DNA of 64,000 nucleotides, from assembly GCA_016271365.2 (NCBI GenBank), contig CM028129.1, forward strand, positions 1,010,117,501-1,010,181,500, written 5' to 3'. Positions 22,455-33,479 of the stretch are shown here, piece by piece. Under the pieces are notes generated by a model. It did not search any database. It was given only the letters and a program-made list of their open reading frames with translations, and was not told the origin of the DNA. The DNA comes from Neoceratodus forsteri. Lineage: Eukaryota > Chordata > Ceratodontiformes > Ceratodontidae. Both the position numbers and the translations under genes were made by a program. The number at the start of each line of letters is the position of its first letter. Within the stretch, counting starts at the first letter, position 1.

Positions 22455-22570
22455 GTGGTACTTGATATCCCATCTGACATCATAGTACTCAGTGACATAC
22501 ACCTCAACATTTCATCAGCTCAGTTGGGAACCTAGTCACATATCAGATTAGTATTTGTATTGGCTACTAC

Positions 22571-22892
22571 TGATGAAGGATGCATTATTTTAGCATTAGA
22601 GCAGGTGCAGACTCTATAGGCTATTCACCATCATTCTGAAATTAAAATACTTAAAAAAAAAAATCTGGATTCAGTGTTGTTATGAGCTGTCAGCTTAGTT
22701 ATGAACACAGACTCATATGAGATTAGCATTTTACTTGTCTACTAATGATGAAAGGTACATTAGTTTACCATTAGGGCAGTTGTAGTTTCAATAGGCTGAA
22801 TCAGATAAAAAAAAGTCTTAATTTCAGAATGATGGTGAATAGTCTATAGGGTCTGCACCTGCCCTAAGGCTAAAATAATGCATCCTTCATCA
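22571..22892. repeat. inverted repeat with a third direct copy between the arms
   Basis: The left arm 22571-22667 (tgatgaaggatgcattattttagc ... aaatctg) is the reverse complement of 22802-22892, over about 90 bp with few mismatches. Between them, 22710-22800 is a diverged direct copy of the left arm (ctactaatgatgaaagg, accattagggcagttg). The three copies suggest tandem duplication followed by inversion. Confidence 0.7.
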
Positions 22893-22924
22893 ATATGAGC
22901 CAACACAAATGCTAATCTGCTATG

Positions 22925-23115
22925 AAAAACTGCACAGATTTCAAACTTCCCTCCACCCTTGGAAATCCTTTGTAACCAAGCTACAAACACAGACCAAGTT
23001 TTGTAATTTAAAAACTTACAAATTTTTCTCCACATGAGAGCAAATCTGTACAAAATATGATCGCCTCTAAACGTGCATTGAAACTCTTCTGTGTGTGCTG
23101 TACATTAACTCAGAG
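22925..23115. repeat. satellite-like unit, copy 1
   Basis: Shares with 24377-24800 the pattern of a caagctacaaacacagacc/caccaacatacacaacca block, then taatttaaaaacttacaaat/caatttaaagatttacag. Both copies also contain a tgctgtac.ttaactca.agca block. Confidence 0.5.
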
Positions 23116-23631
23116 CAGTACAGTACAGTATGAAGTTTTTATTGTGCGACTATAATAGTCTTTCCAATGTTTAAGTACATGCATAGAAAACATAAAATAC
23201 AGTATAATAAATGCTTGGGTACATAAAATACAAAAATACAGTACAATAAATAGATAATAAAAATGTAATTATGTATTTGTAATGTCAGTGTCACAAATTC
23301 ACATAGTGCTGATCAAACTCTTAAACACATTGTATGTTTTTATTATTTAAATTCTAGTGAAGTTGAAGAAGAAAAAAGAAAGCAAATTTCTATTAAAGTC
23401 AAAATGGGCTGAGGGTGATTACTCGATGGCACTTAAGAATCCTGGTCTCCGATTGGTCAGTGTATGCCTGAGACAGTGATGTTATTACACAATAACATCA
23501 TTGTATGGATGATGATATTCTTTTCACACATCTTTTCTTAAGAAACAAAAATATACTGCCCCACTAAAAATCTACTAAAAACATTTTTTTAAATGTTTTT
23601 TATTTTGTATAACAACAAGCCATTGTGTAAT

Positions 23632-23778
23632 AGCAATAAGGCACTCCAGTGTGTGTGTTATCATGTAGTAGCGTCACTCCTGGGGTGGTGGAAGCACTCA
23701 ACTTTGCCTTGTGCTTCAACCCACTCCAGGAGTGACGTTATTACATGATAACACACACCCCTGTCATGCCTTATTGCT
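23632..23778. mobile_element. 147-bp foldback MITE
   Basis: Starts agcaataaggca and ends tgccttattgct. The arms of about 55 bp pair through gtgtgtgttatcatgta and cgtcactcctgg around a 35-bp loop. No coding capacity. A small palindrome just upstream (tgatgttatt..aataacatca, about 23,480) has a related sequence. Confidence 0.75.
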
Positions 23779-23818
23779 TAATTAAATCATGGTTTTAATG
23801 TATTGACTTTGCGCTTCC

Positions 23819-24225
23819 TTATTTTTTAGTAATACATAGATAAGTTGCAAGTCTCTTTATAGTCCACTCATCTTCTGTTAGCATCAATAATGTTATGAGC
23901 TCATCTACATGTGTTATATTGTTTTGATTGATAAAGAGACTTAACCAATAATCTCTTTGTTTTTTATACCACTCACAGTGCCACAAGATGTGGTTAAGAT
24001 CTTCAGTTCCACTATTCTCACGGTAACAGTTTGATTCTAGAATATATATATACTGTATCTGGATCTTAATATGTTACTGTCTAGCATCTCTATTTTGGCT
24101 CTCAGAAATGTTTTTCGTAAATCAGGGTGTTGTAAAACATCCAGATAATATTTGTACTTGAATGTAAAAGTATTAGCCACAAACCATTTTGAGTATTTTG
24201 TGGTAGTAATTTCTTCCAACTCCAA
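23819..24225 (-). pseudogene. LINE ORF2 C-terminal domain relic
   Basis: The minus strand encodes a Lys/Tyr-rich region (KYKYYLDVLQHPDLRKT) and, after a frameshift near 24,040, a frame containing TEDLNHILWHCEWYKKQRDY that runs to TAA at 23819. Conserved H and C after an upstream C (CYRENSG) match the Cys/His domain found downstream of the reverse transcriptase in many non-LTR elements. The break between the two frames makes it nonfunctional. Confidence 0.6.
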
Positions 24226-24376
24226 ATTATTCCAAAAGTTATGTATTTTATTTTTGACATAGTTTTTTATTTGATGCTGATATGTATCATTCTAAGAAAG
24301 TAAAATCATATTTTTCTAAGCTTTTCCTTAATATTCCTAACCAATGTTTTAAACTGAGTCCATTATTAATCCACTG

Positions 24377-24800
24377 TGCATGCTGTACGTTAACTCAAAG
24401 CACTGTTTTCCAAATTGCACGGTAATGGTCGAACCCCCATTTTTTTAATGTAAATATCTCTAAAACTACAAAACTCTCAAATATCAAACCCCCCATAGGA
24501 AATTCTTCCCCACCAACATACACAACCATGCAAAATTTCACAATTTAAAGATTTACAGTTTTTTATCTAGACGAGAGGAAAAATTCAGGAAAAAAACACA
24601 CACCATTGAAATCAATAGCAAAATTACATCTTTTTCACACTTTAATATCTCTACAAATACTGAACTATTTACATGAGACTTTCAATTTCTGAAAGTGGAT
24701 TCTGCCACAGACAACAATCCTGAGCATTTCATGTAAATCTGTAAAACCATCTTTCTACAAGCAACGAACAAAAAATTGAGTTTAACATAGAACTCACCAG
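24377..24800. repeat. satellite-like tandem, about 190-bp unit
   Basis: Two diverged tandem units start near 24457 and 24645 (aaatatctctaaaactac / taatatctctacaaatac). Each leads to a taaagatttacag/gtaaatctgtaaa block. Related to 22925-23115. The array splits the LINE between its reverse-transcriptase and C-terminal parts. Confidence 0.5.
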
Positions 24801-24999
24801 CCACCCTAACCATAGGGGTGCTGTTGTGCCCCTATAACAGTAGTGGTGTTTCTATATTACTTAAATGTTTACAACCCCAGTCTTCAGTGCCATGCCTTAT
24901 TGTCGTCTCTCCTGCCACTAATGCTGTGTTCAAGGTATTTCTGCCATAGTTATAATTAAACTTTTAATAATGCATTTGCCAATTGTCTTGCCTTACTGG

Positions 25000-25300
25000 T
25001 TTGTATTTTGATGTGTCGATGCCATTTTCAATTATTCATGAATGTAACTCCTAAATATGCATATTCTTTAGCAGTTTCAGTTTTGTCTTTGCCCATGACA
25101 AATAAGATATTTCTTTTAGTATTGCCAAAAATAAAAGCTTAGTTTTTTTGCTAAGGTTAGTTTTCATTTCTAGTGCATTACAATCTAATTGAAACTTTTA
25201 ATTTTTCCTTGAAGACCAGTATAAAATAACAAAAGAAGGACCATGTCATCAGGATATGGCAAAAGATGACAACAGTGATTTTTTTATTTTTGGTGCATCA
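25000..25300 (-). pseudogene. reverse transcriptase palm relic
   Basis: On the minus strand PYPDDMVLL (25232-25258) is the catalytic YxDD region, with the DD pair retained. It is followed by LQGKIKSFQLDCNALEMKTN-like sequence and KEYAYLGVTF (about 25030-25075). These are the usual motifs C, D and E spacing of LINE reverse transcriptases. Several stops and frameshifts interrupt it. Confidence 0.6.
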
Positions 25301-25979
25301 AATTGGTACTATGCATCCAACTGCAGCAGTGAGTTAACATATATATTAAAAAGAAATTGGTATGAGAAGGCATATTTGTTTAGCTCCTCTGCCTGCACTG
25401 AAAGGTTTTTGTATCTTAGTATAATTGTAATACAGGAACCATAGGTGAATGGTCTATCTCCATATTTACCATACTATTGCATAAAATATTTCTATTTATT
25501 GAGTTGAAAGTTAAGGAAAACTCCACAAATAGAGTGCATCAGTTTATTTTGTTAGTGTTGTGTATTTTTCCAATAAATGCATGAGGATAAAGATGGTGGG
25601 ATCCTCAAGAGGGACTATTGTTGAGAATTCAGCTCTAAAGCTCACTTGAAATTGTAAAAGTGTTTTATTATTCTGTAACCACTTGGTCAATCTGTCTAGA
25701 AGAATTTTTGAAAAGATTTAGACAAAGAATCCAGTAAAGTGATTGGGAAAAAACTACCAAGTTCATAGAGTAAGCCTTTTTTATGAATGGGGAATAAATC
25801 TTTGTTTAAGACATAGATTAAAAAATGTAGTTAACATACAGACCCAGAGGTTTGGATTCTCCTTATAAACTGCAACCGTTTTCATTTAAAAAAATGGACT
25901 TTACCTTAAAATTGACTAGTTTTTGCTGCAGATACTTAAAAAACCTTTTGTTTCTTCTGTAGATTTTTGTTGGCTTTTT

Positions 25980-26330
25980 TCCCGATTTTCTCTCCATCGC
26001 CTTGCCCCGGACATGCATGTGCATGTGAAGGCATGTGCACACTATGCCCTGGGGCACTCTACCACTACATTGCCACCTCCTGCTGCCTATGCCACCCATT
26101 GTGCCTTCATCCAGTGGAAGCAGAACTATGGGGGGGGGAAGGTGACAACCTGCCTGGGAGAGGAGAGCTGCCTTCAGCTGCTCAGTCCTGCTCCCTTCCT
26201 CCCCACCATGCTGGCTCTCTGACGACCCGAGGTTGTTCCCAAACTGGGTCACCGGCGTGGCATGAGGTAAGGCGTCCAGTGCCTCAATCCTCAGCACCAT
26301 CGGGCAGGCCTTGGAGCATTTAATTTGCAG
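25980..26330 (-). repeat. SINE-like repeat, copy 1 (pairs with 62820-63080)
   Basis: On the minus strand the block gaggattgaggcactggacgcc...gtgacccagtttgggaacaacc aligns with gagggttgaggtgctggatgcc...gcgacccaggttcgggaacgagcc at 63000-63060. The GGTTCGGGAAC element resembles a tRNA-type B box and a degenerate A box lies upstream. A tRNA-derived SINE is plausible but not proven. Confidence 0.45.
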
Positions 26331-26399
26331 CAAATTAATACTTTACACAGCAAGATGGGGAGAAATACTAGTGGAGGAAACACTGGGGAAAGATTCCAT

Positions 26400-27350
26400 C
26401 TGAAAGAGAAGGCCTTTAGGAGTGAAGATTAAACATCATCAGCCATCAATATTGATCCTGCACAACCTAACAGTGCTGCTCTTCTATAGGCAATTAAGCA
26501 GGTGGATGCTAAATTAGAGTCACTAGTCAGAAAAGTTATGGGGCTCAATTCTCGAAGGTTGACATTGGGCTTTCACAAGCCCTGCATCAAACCCTGTGCT
26601 GCCCCAACACTTTGGCGTACAATGTGCCTGATTCTCTTAGGTCGCACACCTTTGTGACATGTTACCCTCGTTATGGTGGCTTATGCCAAATACTTGGCGC
26701 AAACCCCGTAAAAAGATTGGCAAAGTTAGACCAGCAAACGCTGGTCTAACTCTCTGCTTGTGGTACACAGGGGGCTTGGGGACTGAGAATCCTGATTGCC
26801 GCTCAGGGAATTCCACAAGTCCCATGCACCAGGCATTCAGTGCACTCGGGACTTGTGACATTCAAATCCTTATGAGAATTGGGCCCATGGTCTTAGATGC
26901 CAAAGTGACCAGCGTGCAGGAAGAGGCTAAAATTGCAAGTAACACTGCAGACAAAGCCTTAACAACTGCAGTGGGACTGGTTAAAGAAAAGTTGGTGCTC
27001 TGGCTTAGGCTGAAACACCCTGAGAATCAAGCCTATGCATCCAATATAAGGATGGTGTGTCTGCCAGAGGAACAGAGGAAGGGGGAGATTGCAAAAATCT
27101 TCATACAGCAATGACTAGTGGATGTATTACATACCGATGACATAACTATTAAAAAAGCTTACTGTATTACCCCCCACAACTCCATGGGTGATGATCTCCC
27201 CTGGCATGGACCATAATGGTGGTCCTGGTGGATGGTTCAGAATGGTATGGCGTGTTACAGGTAGTGCACAGGGCAGAGATACTGGATTGGCAGGGCAGCA
27301 AGTTTGACTTTTCCCTGACCTCTGCCACTAAACCAGAATGAAAAGTATGC
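26400..27350 (+). pseudogene. L1/Tx1-type LINE ORF1 relic
   Basis: Before the insert at 26541 the frame reads AIKQVDAKLESLVRK. After it the frame continues DAKVTSVQEEAKIASNTADK, a coiled-coil-like region. Then comes ENQAYASNIRMVCLPEEQ, a diverged form of the N-I-R-[IL]-x-G-[LI]-P-E signature of L1/Tx1-like ORF1 RNA-binding proteins. Further decayed sequence runs to about 27350 with stops. ORF1 proteins of this kind bind element RNA as trimers. No ORF2 of the same element follows; an L2 copy begins at about 27345. Confidence 0.6.
26541..26886. mobile_element. 346-bp MITE inserted in LINE ORF1, TSD ATG
   Basis: Ends are gggctcaattctc and gagaattgggccc, a 13-bp terminal inverted repeat with one mismatch. 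The flanks are ATG (26538-26540) and ATG (26887-26889). Removing the insert plus one ATG restores the ORF1 reading frame exactly. A perfect inner hairpin gttagaccagc..gctggtctaac lies at about 26725-26750. The 3-bp duplication recalls PIF/Harbinger elements, although their usual target is TWA. Confidence 0.8.
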
Positions 27351-30000
27351 AGTTTCAAGATTTCTGTAAACTAAACTTAGTCGCGATACAATCTGACTTG
27401 AGAAGCATAGACTGGTCTCCAATCTATCTTACAGAGGATGTCGAGACAACCCTTGACTACCTGATAACTAGCTACTTACTCTTCAGGACTTACATGTACC
27501 CCTAAAGAGGAGGAGCATATGGGGATCTGTAACTAGATGGTTGCATAATGATCTCCTGACTTCTGTGAGAAGACGGGATAAGGCCTGGGCCTCTGGTAAG
27601 AAGTCTCAACTAATGGCAGACTGGGATAGGTATAGAACTCTGAGGAATGGCTGTAAAAAAGATATATGGGAGGCCAAAAGGGGCTATTGTAATAAACTTC
27701 TCCAGTCCTCTACAAGGGATGCCAGGGGGTTTTGGAACCATATAAAAATGTTATGGACCAAGGGCCCAAGCCATCTACAGTATAACTGAAATGACACTGA
27801 ATGATGCCAGCTGCAACAAGTTATGCACGATTGTAAACGCTCTTAATGCCCATTTCTCGGACCTCTCTGTGTACCTGAAAAATTCTGGTAAGTCCCCTGT
27901 ACTCGCTGATTGTAACGATGTGCCTACCCAAACACCCTTTAACCTAAGGACGGTCACTTCTGCAGAGGTGCTGTGACTTCTTAAAACTATCCTAGCCCAT
28001 GGATCTGCAGGGCCTGATGGTTTATTGCCTAAGTTCATCAAATCTGCATCCCCTACCCTTGCTGCCCTAATTGTGAGAATATGTAACTTATCCATTATAA
28101 CCAAGATGATGCCAACTCTATAGAAAATCGCTTGAGTGGTCCTGCACATAAGAAAGGGGACACTAAAAACATGGACAATTACCGACCGATTGCCATCCTC
28201 TCTACTCTTAACAAACTACTTGAGAAGGTTGTGGCCACCCAGGTCACAGAATATCTCTATCTAAACAAGCTCCTATCCCCTGCTCAGCATGGTTTCTGAG
28301 CAGGGCATAGTACAACAACCGCGCTAATTCAATTCTCTAATGACATCTTAATGGCAGTTGATAAGGGCATTTTCACAAGGTTGTATTCATAGACCTCACA
28401 AAGGCATTCGTTCTTGTAGATCACCCACTACTGCTATCCAAGTTGTCCTCGCTTGGCTTCTCCCAGGATGCCACCTCATGGTTTGAGACCTACCTTTCGG
28501 GAAGAAACCAATTCGTTCAAATAGAAACTGCGGTCTCTGATCTCACCCCCACCCTTGTCAGAGGCCCCCAGGTATCAGTCCTTGACACCTTCCTTTTCAC
28601 TCTTTTTATTAACAATCTGCCCACACTGCCCTGTTTCTCCTCTTGGATCTTCTATGTGGATGATATGGTTCTTTACTCAAGTGCTAAAGACTTGCCCTCC
28701 ATAAATGGCAACCTTCAATCTGATTTTGACTGTCTACAAGCATGGCTGCTACTAAACAAGCTATTTCTAAACACTAAGAAAACTGTGGCCATGGTTTTTG
28801 GCTCCTCAACTAAAATCAAATCCTGTACCTTGGCCCTTGCAATCCTTGGTCTGGATGGCTTGCCCTTGGTGATGGTCAATTATTTCAGGTATCTTGGGGT
28901 TACACTTGACCCATCTCTTGATTTCAGCCTTCACATTGCAGCCACCTGTAAGGCCGTTAACATAAAACTGGGGCTGGCCTAGAAAATCAGGTCCTCCCTC
29001 AATTTTTCTGTCAGGCTTGCTATATCTCAAGGAATACTCCATCCTTGTCTTACATATGACTCTATGGCCTATTTAGATGCAAGCAAGGGAGTTTTCCAAA
29101 AATGGAGCACATGCTACAATAGCATATGCCAATTTGCACTCTCTGAGGCCAGACTAACTCATCGCTGCCAAGTCTACTCTTGACTTGGCTGGCTTTCCTT
29201 GTCCGCATATTGGCTCCATACTGCTGGCTGTTTGATTGATAACATCGTCAGAACTGGAGCTCCTGAGTCCCTTTCCTCTATATTAAACCATCTCACTCAG
29301 GCTCACCCCCTGAGATCTTCTGAACAATCTCCTCTAGAAATTTCTAGATGTTCCACAAAAATAGGGGAATTTTCCTTTGCAATATCTGCCCCGAAAACCT
29401 GGAACTCCCTCCCTCTAAATGTCAAACTCTCCAAATCCCACCATGAATTTAAAAAGGGTCTTTGCTCATTCCTTAGGGACTCTGACATTTGCTCCTGCTC
29501 TGCCACTCTTTGAGCTTCCCAACTAGTTGCTATACCTGCTCCACTTAATGGCACTTACTCCCATATCTGCACTTGTGCCACCTGCCTGAGTACTGTCTCC
29601 TCAATATTGTATCAAACTGTATTTTGAACCATGGTATAAATTGTCTTGTTGACCCATTTCTGCATAAATCACTTATGACATGGTTACTGTACTCCTGCTT
29701 GTACCGCCACATGCAACCCTCCCTGGCTGCTGCCTGAAAATAGTTAACTTTCTTGTCTAGTGCACATAATTATTGTATTATTTTGTTCCTCTTGCCATTG
29801 TAACTATCTTTGTTCCACTTGTAAACACTGCTTTGTTGTTCAAATTTTGCTTAAATTATGTGATATGCCCAGTGTATTCCTGTCTGTACATCATTCCATT
29901 GTCTGTAACTATCTCCCGGGCCGTGCCTGAAAATAGGCAACATTCTTTTCTAGTGCACTTATCCAGTAAACAAAAACTAACTAAATAAATAAATAAATGA
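27345..30000 (+). mobile_element. 5'-truncated L2-like LINE
   Basis: Begins within the endonuclease-reverse transcriptase linker (SPIYLTEDVETTLDYL) and runs through the reverse transcriptase to a 3' UTR. It ends in aaactaactaaataaataaataaatg, the short tandem tail typical of L2 elements. A 3' stem-loop gcctgaaaataggc stands at about 29922. A second, diverged copy of this tail stands at 29725 (gcctgaaaatagttaac ... tctagtgcac), so the 3' end is partly duplicated. Many frameshifts. Confidence 0.8.
28140..29513 (+). pseudogene. L2-like reverse transcriptase relic
   Basis: Starts near HKKGDTKNMDNYRPIAIL (fingers). After frameshifts comes the open frame 28443-28982 with SGRNQFVQIE and the catalytic YVDDMVLYSS (both Asp retained, frame residues 71-80), then YFRYLGVTLDPSLDF. 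The C-terminal region resumes in 29199-29513 with SFAISAPKTWNSLP, the common ending of L2/CR1-type polyproteins. Stops at about 28299 and frameshifts around 28390 and 28980 inactivate it. Confidence 0.75.
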
Positions 30001-30470
30001 AAAGGAAATCCTTTGATAGTGTCAGAAAACAATTATGGTAGCTGGGATTGCAGCATCTGTTTATGCTGCCAGTGAGGCTAAAGATTGTCATTGGGGGGGA
30101 AAACATTTACACACACTGACCCCCAAAAATCTGGGAAATTGGCAGTCTGCATCAAGAGAGAGTTTGGGACCAGGGAAGATGCATTGGACACAGAAGAAAA
30201 CTGACTGTGTAAGGAATAGCTGTATCTTGGGTAAGGACTGAGGGTGAGGGTGCATAGTGGCAGGGTGTGATGCCTATAAAGACACTAAATGTAACTCTTA
30301 TTTGGCACTCAATGCAGTTGTTTGTCCTCCCACCCCACAGTTATGTAGTGAAATGTTTAATTTAGTTGCATGTTAAAAGGGGCCCAAACAGAAGAGAGAA
30401 AGAAATAAGTGCATTAGAGAAAGAGTAATGTGCTTCTAGGAGTCCCAGGTTTCCAGTTGCCTTGGTAGTG

Positions 30471-30525
30471 GGGCTGGTAGCACAACTGGAATAGTATTCT
30501 GGGCAGCCTGGGTTCAAATCACTAA
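30471..30525 (+). other. tRNA-like sequence (A and B boxes)
   Basis: tagcacaactgg (30478-30489) resembles an A box and ggttcaaatca (30511-30521) is close to the consensus B box. The spacing between them is a little short for a tRNA. No full cloverleaf can be drawn, so this is a tRNA-derived SINE head or tRNA pseudogene. It abuts the MITE at 30526. Confidence 0.45.
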
Positions 30526-31086
30526 AGCCCTGTCCACACTTGTGTCCTTGTAATGTTATTGACAGTCTGTAACGTTACAAGAACGGCAAACACGATTTGC
30601 ATCCACATTGTAGCATGGTAAAATCATCCTACAAATCATGTTTAAAAACCATACTAGAAATCTGATTAGAGCAGGTTTTTAGCATGGTTACAGACCAAAA
30701 TGGTTGCCTTAAACCATGTTAGCAGTAGTGTGGATGCGAACCATGCTGTAACACAGTTTAAGGCAACCTCTGCCAACTTCCGTGGCTTTTTTAATGTTGC
30801 CCAAAAGAAAAGGGGATAATTTACTTACATCTCAGACCTCACAATGATCTAAATTCAGCAATGTTACTTTTAACAGGATCTGTTACCATGCCCATTTGCG
30901 AGTATGCCAGCATGCACTGCAGTGTCTGCAGTGCTTTGTGGTACTGTCGCAAGCATGTCTGGGAACTGAAGCGGGCAAGCACAGTGTTGGATCGCCGTGT
31001 GAAAGCACTGACAACTATGCTCTAACATGGAACACAAAACATTTTGAAAAACGTTTTGAAAAAAGAAGAGCAGTATGGACAGGGCC
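30526..31086. mobile_element. 561-bp PIF/Harbinger-like nonautonomous transposon
   Basis: Terminal inverted repeats AGCCCTGTCCACACT and, read from the other strand, GGCCCTGTCCATACT. Flanked by TAA on both sides (30523-30525, 31087-31089), the TWA target preferred by PIF/Harbinger transposons. The interior contains inverted blocks around tagcatggttacag and ctgtaacacagtttaaggcaacc. No transposase frame. Confidence 0.75.
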
Positions 31087-31089
31087 TAA

Positions 31090-32774
31090 GTCACTTATTT
31101 CTTTCTCTCTTCTGTTTGGTTGGGATCCATATATGTGCACACCGAACCCCGGTGTATGAAAATGTTGAAATGGGTGTGTTATGTAGTGGGATTTACTCTG
31201 CATATGGCTATGCTAATACGGCAAAGATGGCATCTCCCCACTCCAGAGCCCTCAGAAGAGCCAGTCTTCATCTCTTCCATTATTGCTCACAAGTTATTTC
31301 CTGCCACAGATGTCTCAAGATGTGGTTGCATAAGATAATGGCATGCTTTTCTTTCTTCTGATTTCCATGAAGTGATGAGTTTTTCTCTGTGCAGCGGATC
31401 TTTCTACAAGTGACTAAATTACAGAGTGTGAAGTCTCAACTCAGAAATTGTTTCAGTATATTCATAGTGACTGCTGTAAATTTAAATGTTGCATATCCAA
31501 TGTTAGTTTTCTGTTTTATTAAGTCTGCCTTGCAGGTTCTATATCTCAAGTTATTGGGGGCTGGTTTGTTTCATTACATTTGGGAATTTCTAATATACGG
31601 TGTCTGTGTTGGAGCTTAACACAAGTTGTTCATCACTCTTAACTAATATTGAATGGTACATTTCTCGATTTAAGTCTCCCATTATGATGAAATGCCCTCA
31701 TTATTGGCAGATGATGGCTTATGGTTATATATATTTGTATTAGTACATTTCGTGTCCCTTCCAAATAAGGCGACAATATCCAGAGTTTTACAAACTCTTT
31801 TCATTGCATGATATTATTACTGGTCTCTGAATCAACTCATGGCACACATACTTGTATTTTTATTTGAGAAAATCAATAAAATGTAAGTTTTGATAGCTGA
31901 CCTTGTAATCTGTCTCTGTTCCAGGTTTGGTGTGATTCTGATAAAAACGGGCTGAGTCATGGTCTTTAGTAAAAAAAGGTTGCACATTTTCTGCAGTTTA
32001 AAATCTTGCTGTATCATACTCTCAAACACTGCTTTGCTTAGCTCCATTTTTATAAATAAGCATATCTGGGGTAAAATAAACATATGCCTGTGTTCCTTAG
32101 ATTGCAGTCTAGACCACTGTGACTTCTGTTTCTTTATATAAATTTCTGTGCTTTCCTCGAGTGTTTGCTGTGCTTATTCTGATACTTCGGAGTAGCCTGC
32201 TGCTGCCTAAGATGATGCCCATTTGCAGAGTCCACCGCCATTTTCTGTGAGGCAGTGTCTCTTGAGCTCCCTATCCCCTCAGGGTTTTTTTTTATATTTT
32301 TGCAGCCAGTCCCTATATTTATTAACCTGGCACCATCTAAGTGTGCTTGCTTAATGCACTGGCAGTCTGGTCTCTGAGAGCAACATGCTGTCTTTGGTTC
32401 CCTTATAAGCTGCAGCCTGCTTCGTGACCACAGTAGTGGTTCATGGTCCCCAAGTTGGCATCCTTGCTCTGGACCCACCCTCCTGAGTAGCATGGTATTG
32501 GTTTCACAGAACCCGCTGAGCTCATCTCCTTTTCTCTCACTGTCACCTAACACTGCACAGCTGCCACTCTGCATCTGCAATATGAGCAATTGCTCCATTA
32601 AATAAATTCTTGTGCTATTATATTAAATTATTTACATGACTGCAAATACTATTTAAATGATGGCACATGGCCATAACACTCCAGGCTCCAGGCTTGTTCT
32701 CTGCAGCACTACTAGACCACCAGGGTGTATGCTAGTGATGGCGACCAACTTACTAGCCCTTGGCTAACAATCAG
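31090..32774. other. 1.7 kb without clear gene
   Basis: Mostly unassigned. A minus-strand frame at 32134-32598 (154 codons) is rich in Gln, Ser and Lys near its end (RQQQATPKYQNKH). It could be the N-terminal part of a LINE ORF1, but it lacks any diagnostic motif. Confidence 0.4.
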
Positions 32775-32850
32775 TCAATCAATCAAACTTTATTTAACCA
32801 GGAAGTTACATCATTGAGCAAGCTCATTTGCAAGATGGTTCTGGGCACAG
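32775..32850 (-). repeat. 3' end of an L2-like element
   Basis: Read on the minus strand: a hairpin aatgagcttgctcaat, then aacttcctggttaaataaag and a (TTGA)n tail (caatcaatcaatcaaac on the plus strand). The same hairpin occurs at the 3' end of the L2 copies at 38,813 and 56,625. No coding part is attached, so it is a severely truncated LINE or a SINE with an L2 tail. Confidence 0.7.
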
Positions 32851-33479
32851 AGGACACATTAATTTATAGTATTCAACATCATTTCATAACACAGCAGACA
32901 TTGAAACAGACTATTCTTAAGTACGAGATCATTAGGTGACTGGAGCAAGACTTAGATAATGAGGGCTGTATACATATACAGGCAATTCATCATATATGGG
33001 CTAGGAGACAGTGGGGGACAGAAGGAGGAGAGGATGGCAAAGACACAGTGGAGGACAGAGAGAGGAGAGGAGAGGAGGGCAAAGACACATGAGGGGGGCG
33101 GGGGGGGCATCCTTGCTAGGGTAGAGGCCCCCAGGAGGGTTGCCACGGGGAAGGAGGGAGGGAGCTAGGAGGGGGGTAGTTGCACTAAAAAGGAATGCTG
33201 GCTGACAGGGGGAATAAGAAGGCAATAAGGCCATACCACACTATATATATATATATATATATGGCTACTTGCTAAATACTGGTGCCAGGCACCCTATAAT
33301 TTGTTTCAGACTATGTACAGTGTGTGGAATGTAGGCAATTACTCCCCCCTTTAGCTTACTCCTTAGGATGCTTATAATAGTCTCATGTCTACTATTTTAT
33401 TATTTCACAGTGTTTGACCTCCTATGTGCCTGTGTCTGCTGGACCTCCCACCAGATGAACCACAGCAATGAGGTACAGT
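32851..33479. other. no gene; purine-rich tract and (TA)n
   Basis: A purine-rich stretch with repeated gaggaga-type motifs spans about 33000-33180. A (TA)n microsatellite lies at 33242-33262. The part next to 32850 may be the L2 3' UTR. Confidence 0.5.

Larger units (their letters stand above)
23120..25560 (-). mobile_element. decayed non-LTR retrotransposon (clade uncertain)
   Basis: Reading the minus strand, reverse-transcriptase palm pieces lie at 25,000-25,300 and a C-terminal Cys/His domain at 23,819-24,225. A 3' UTR-like AT-rich tail reaches about 23,120. A satellite block (24377-24800) and a MITE (23632-23778) interrupt it. Stops and frameshifts are frequent, so the copy is old and inactive. 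The C-terminal HILWHC motif is found in several LINE clades, so I do not name one. Confidence 0.65.

Noticed and set aside
30471..30530. Functional tRNA gene
   Set aside because: A and B boxes are present but the spacing is short and no cloverleaf forms. The apparent acceptor pairing uses the first bases of the adjacent MITE.
32134..32598. 154-codon minus-strand frame that could be a LINE ORF1 N-terminus
   Set aside because: Only a polar, Gln/Lys-rich end supports this. The N-I-R signature and coiled coil are missing, so it is not listed as a gene.
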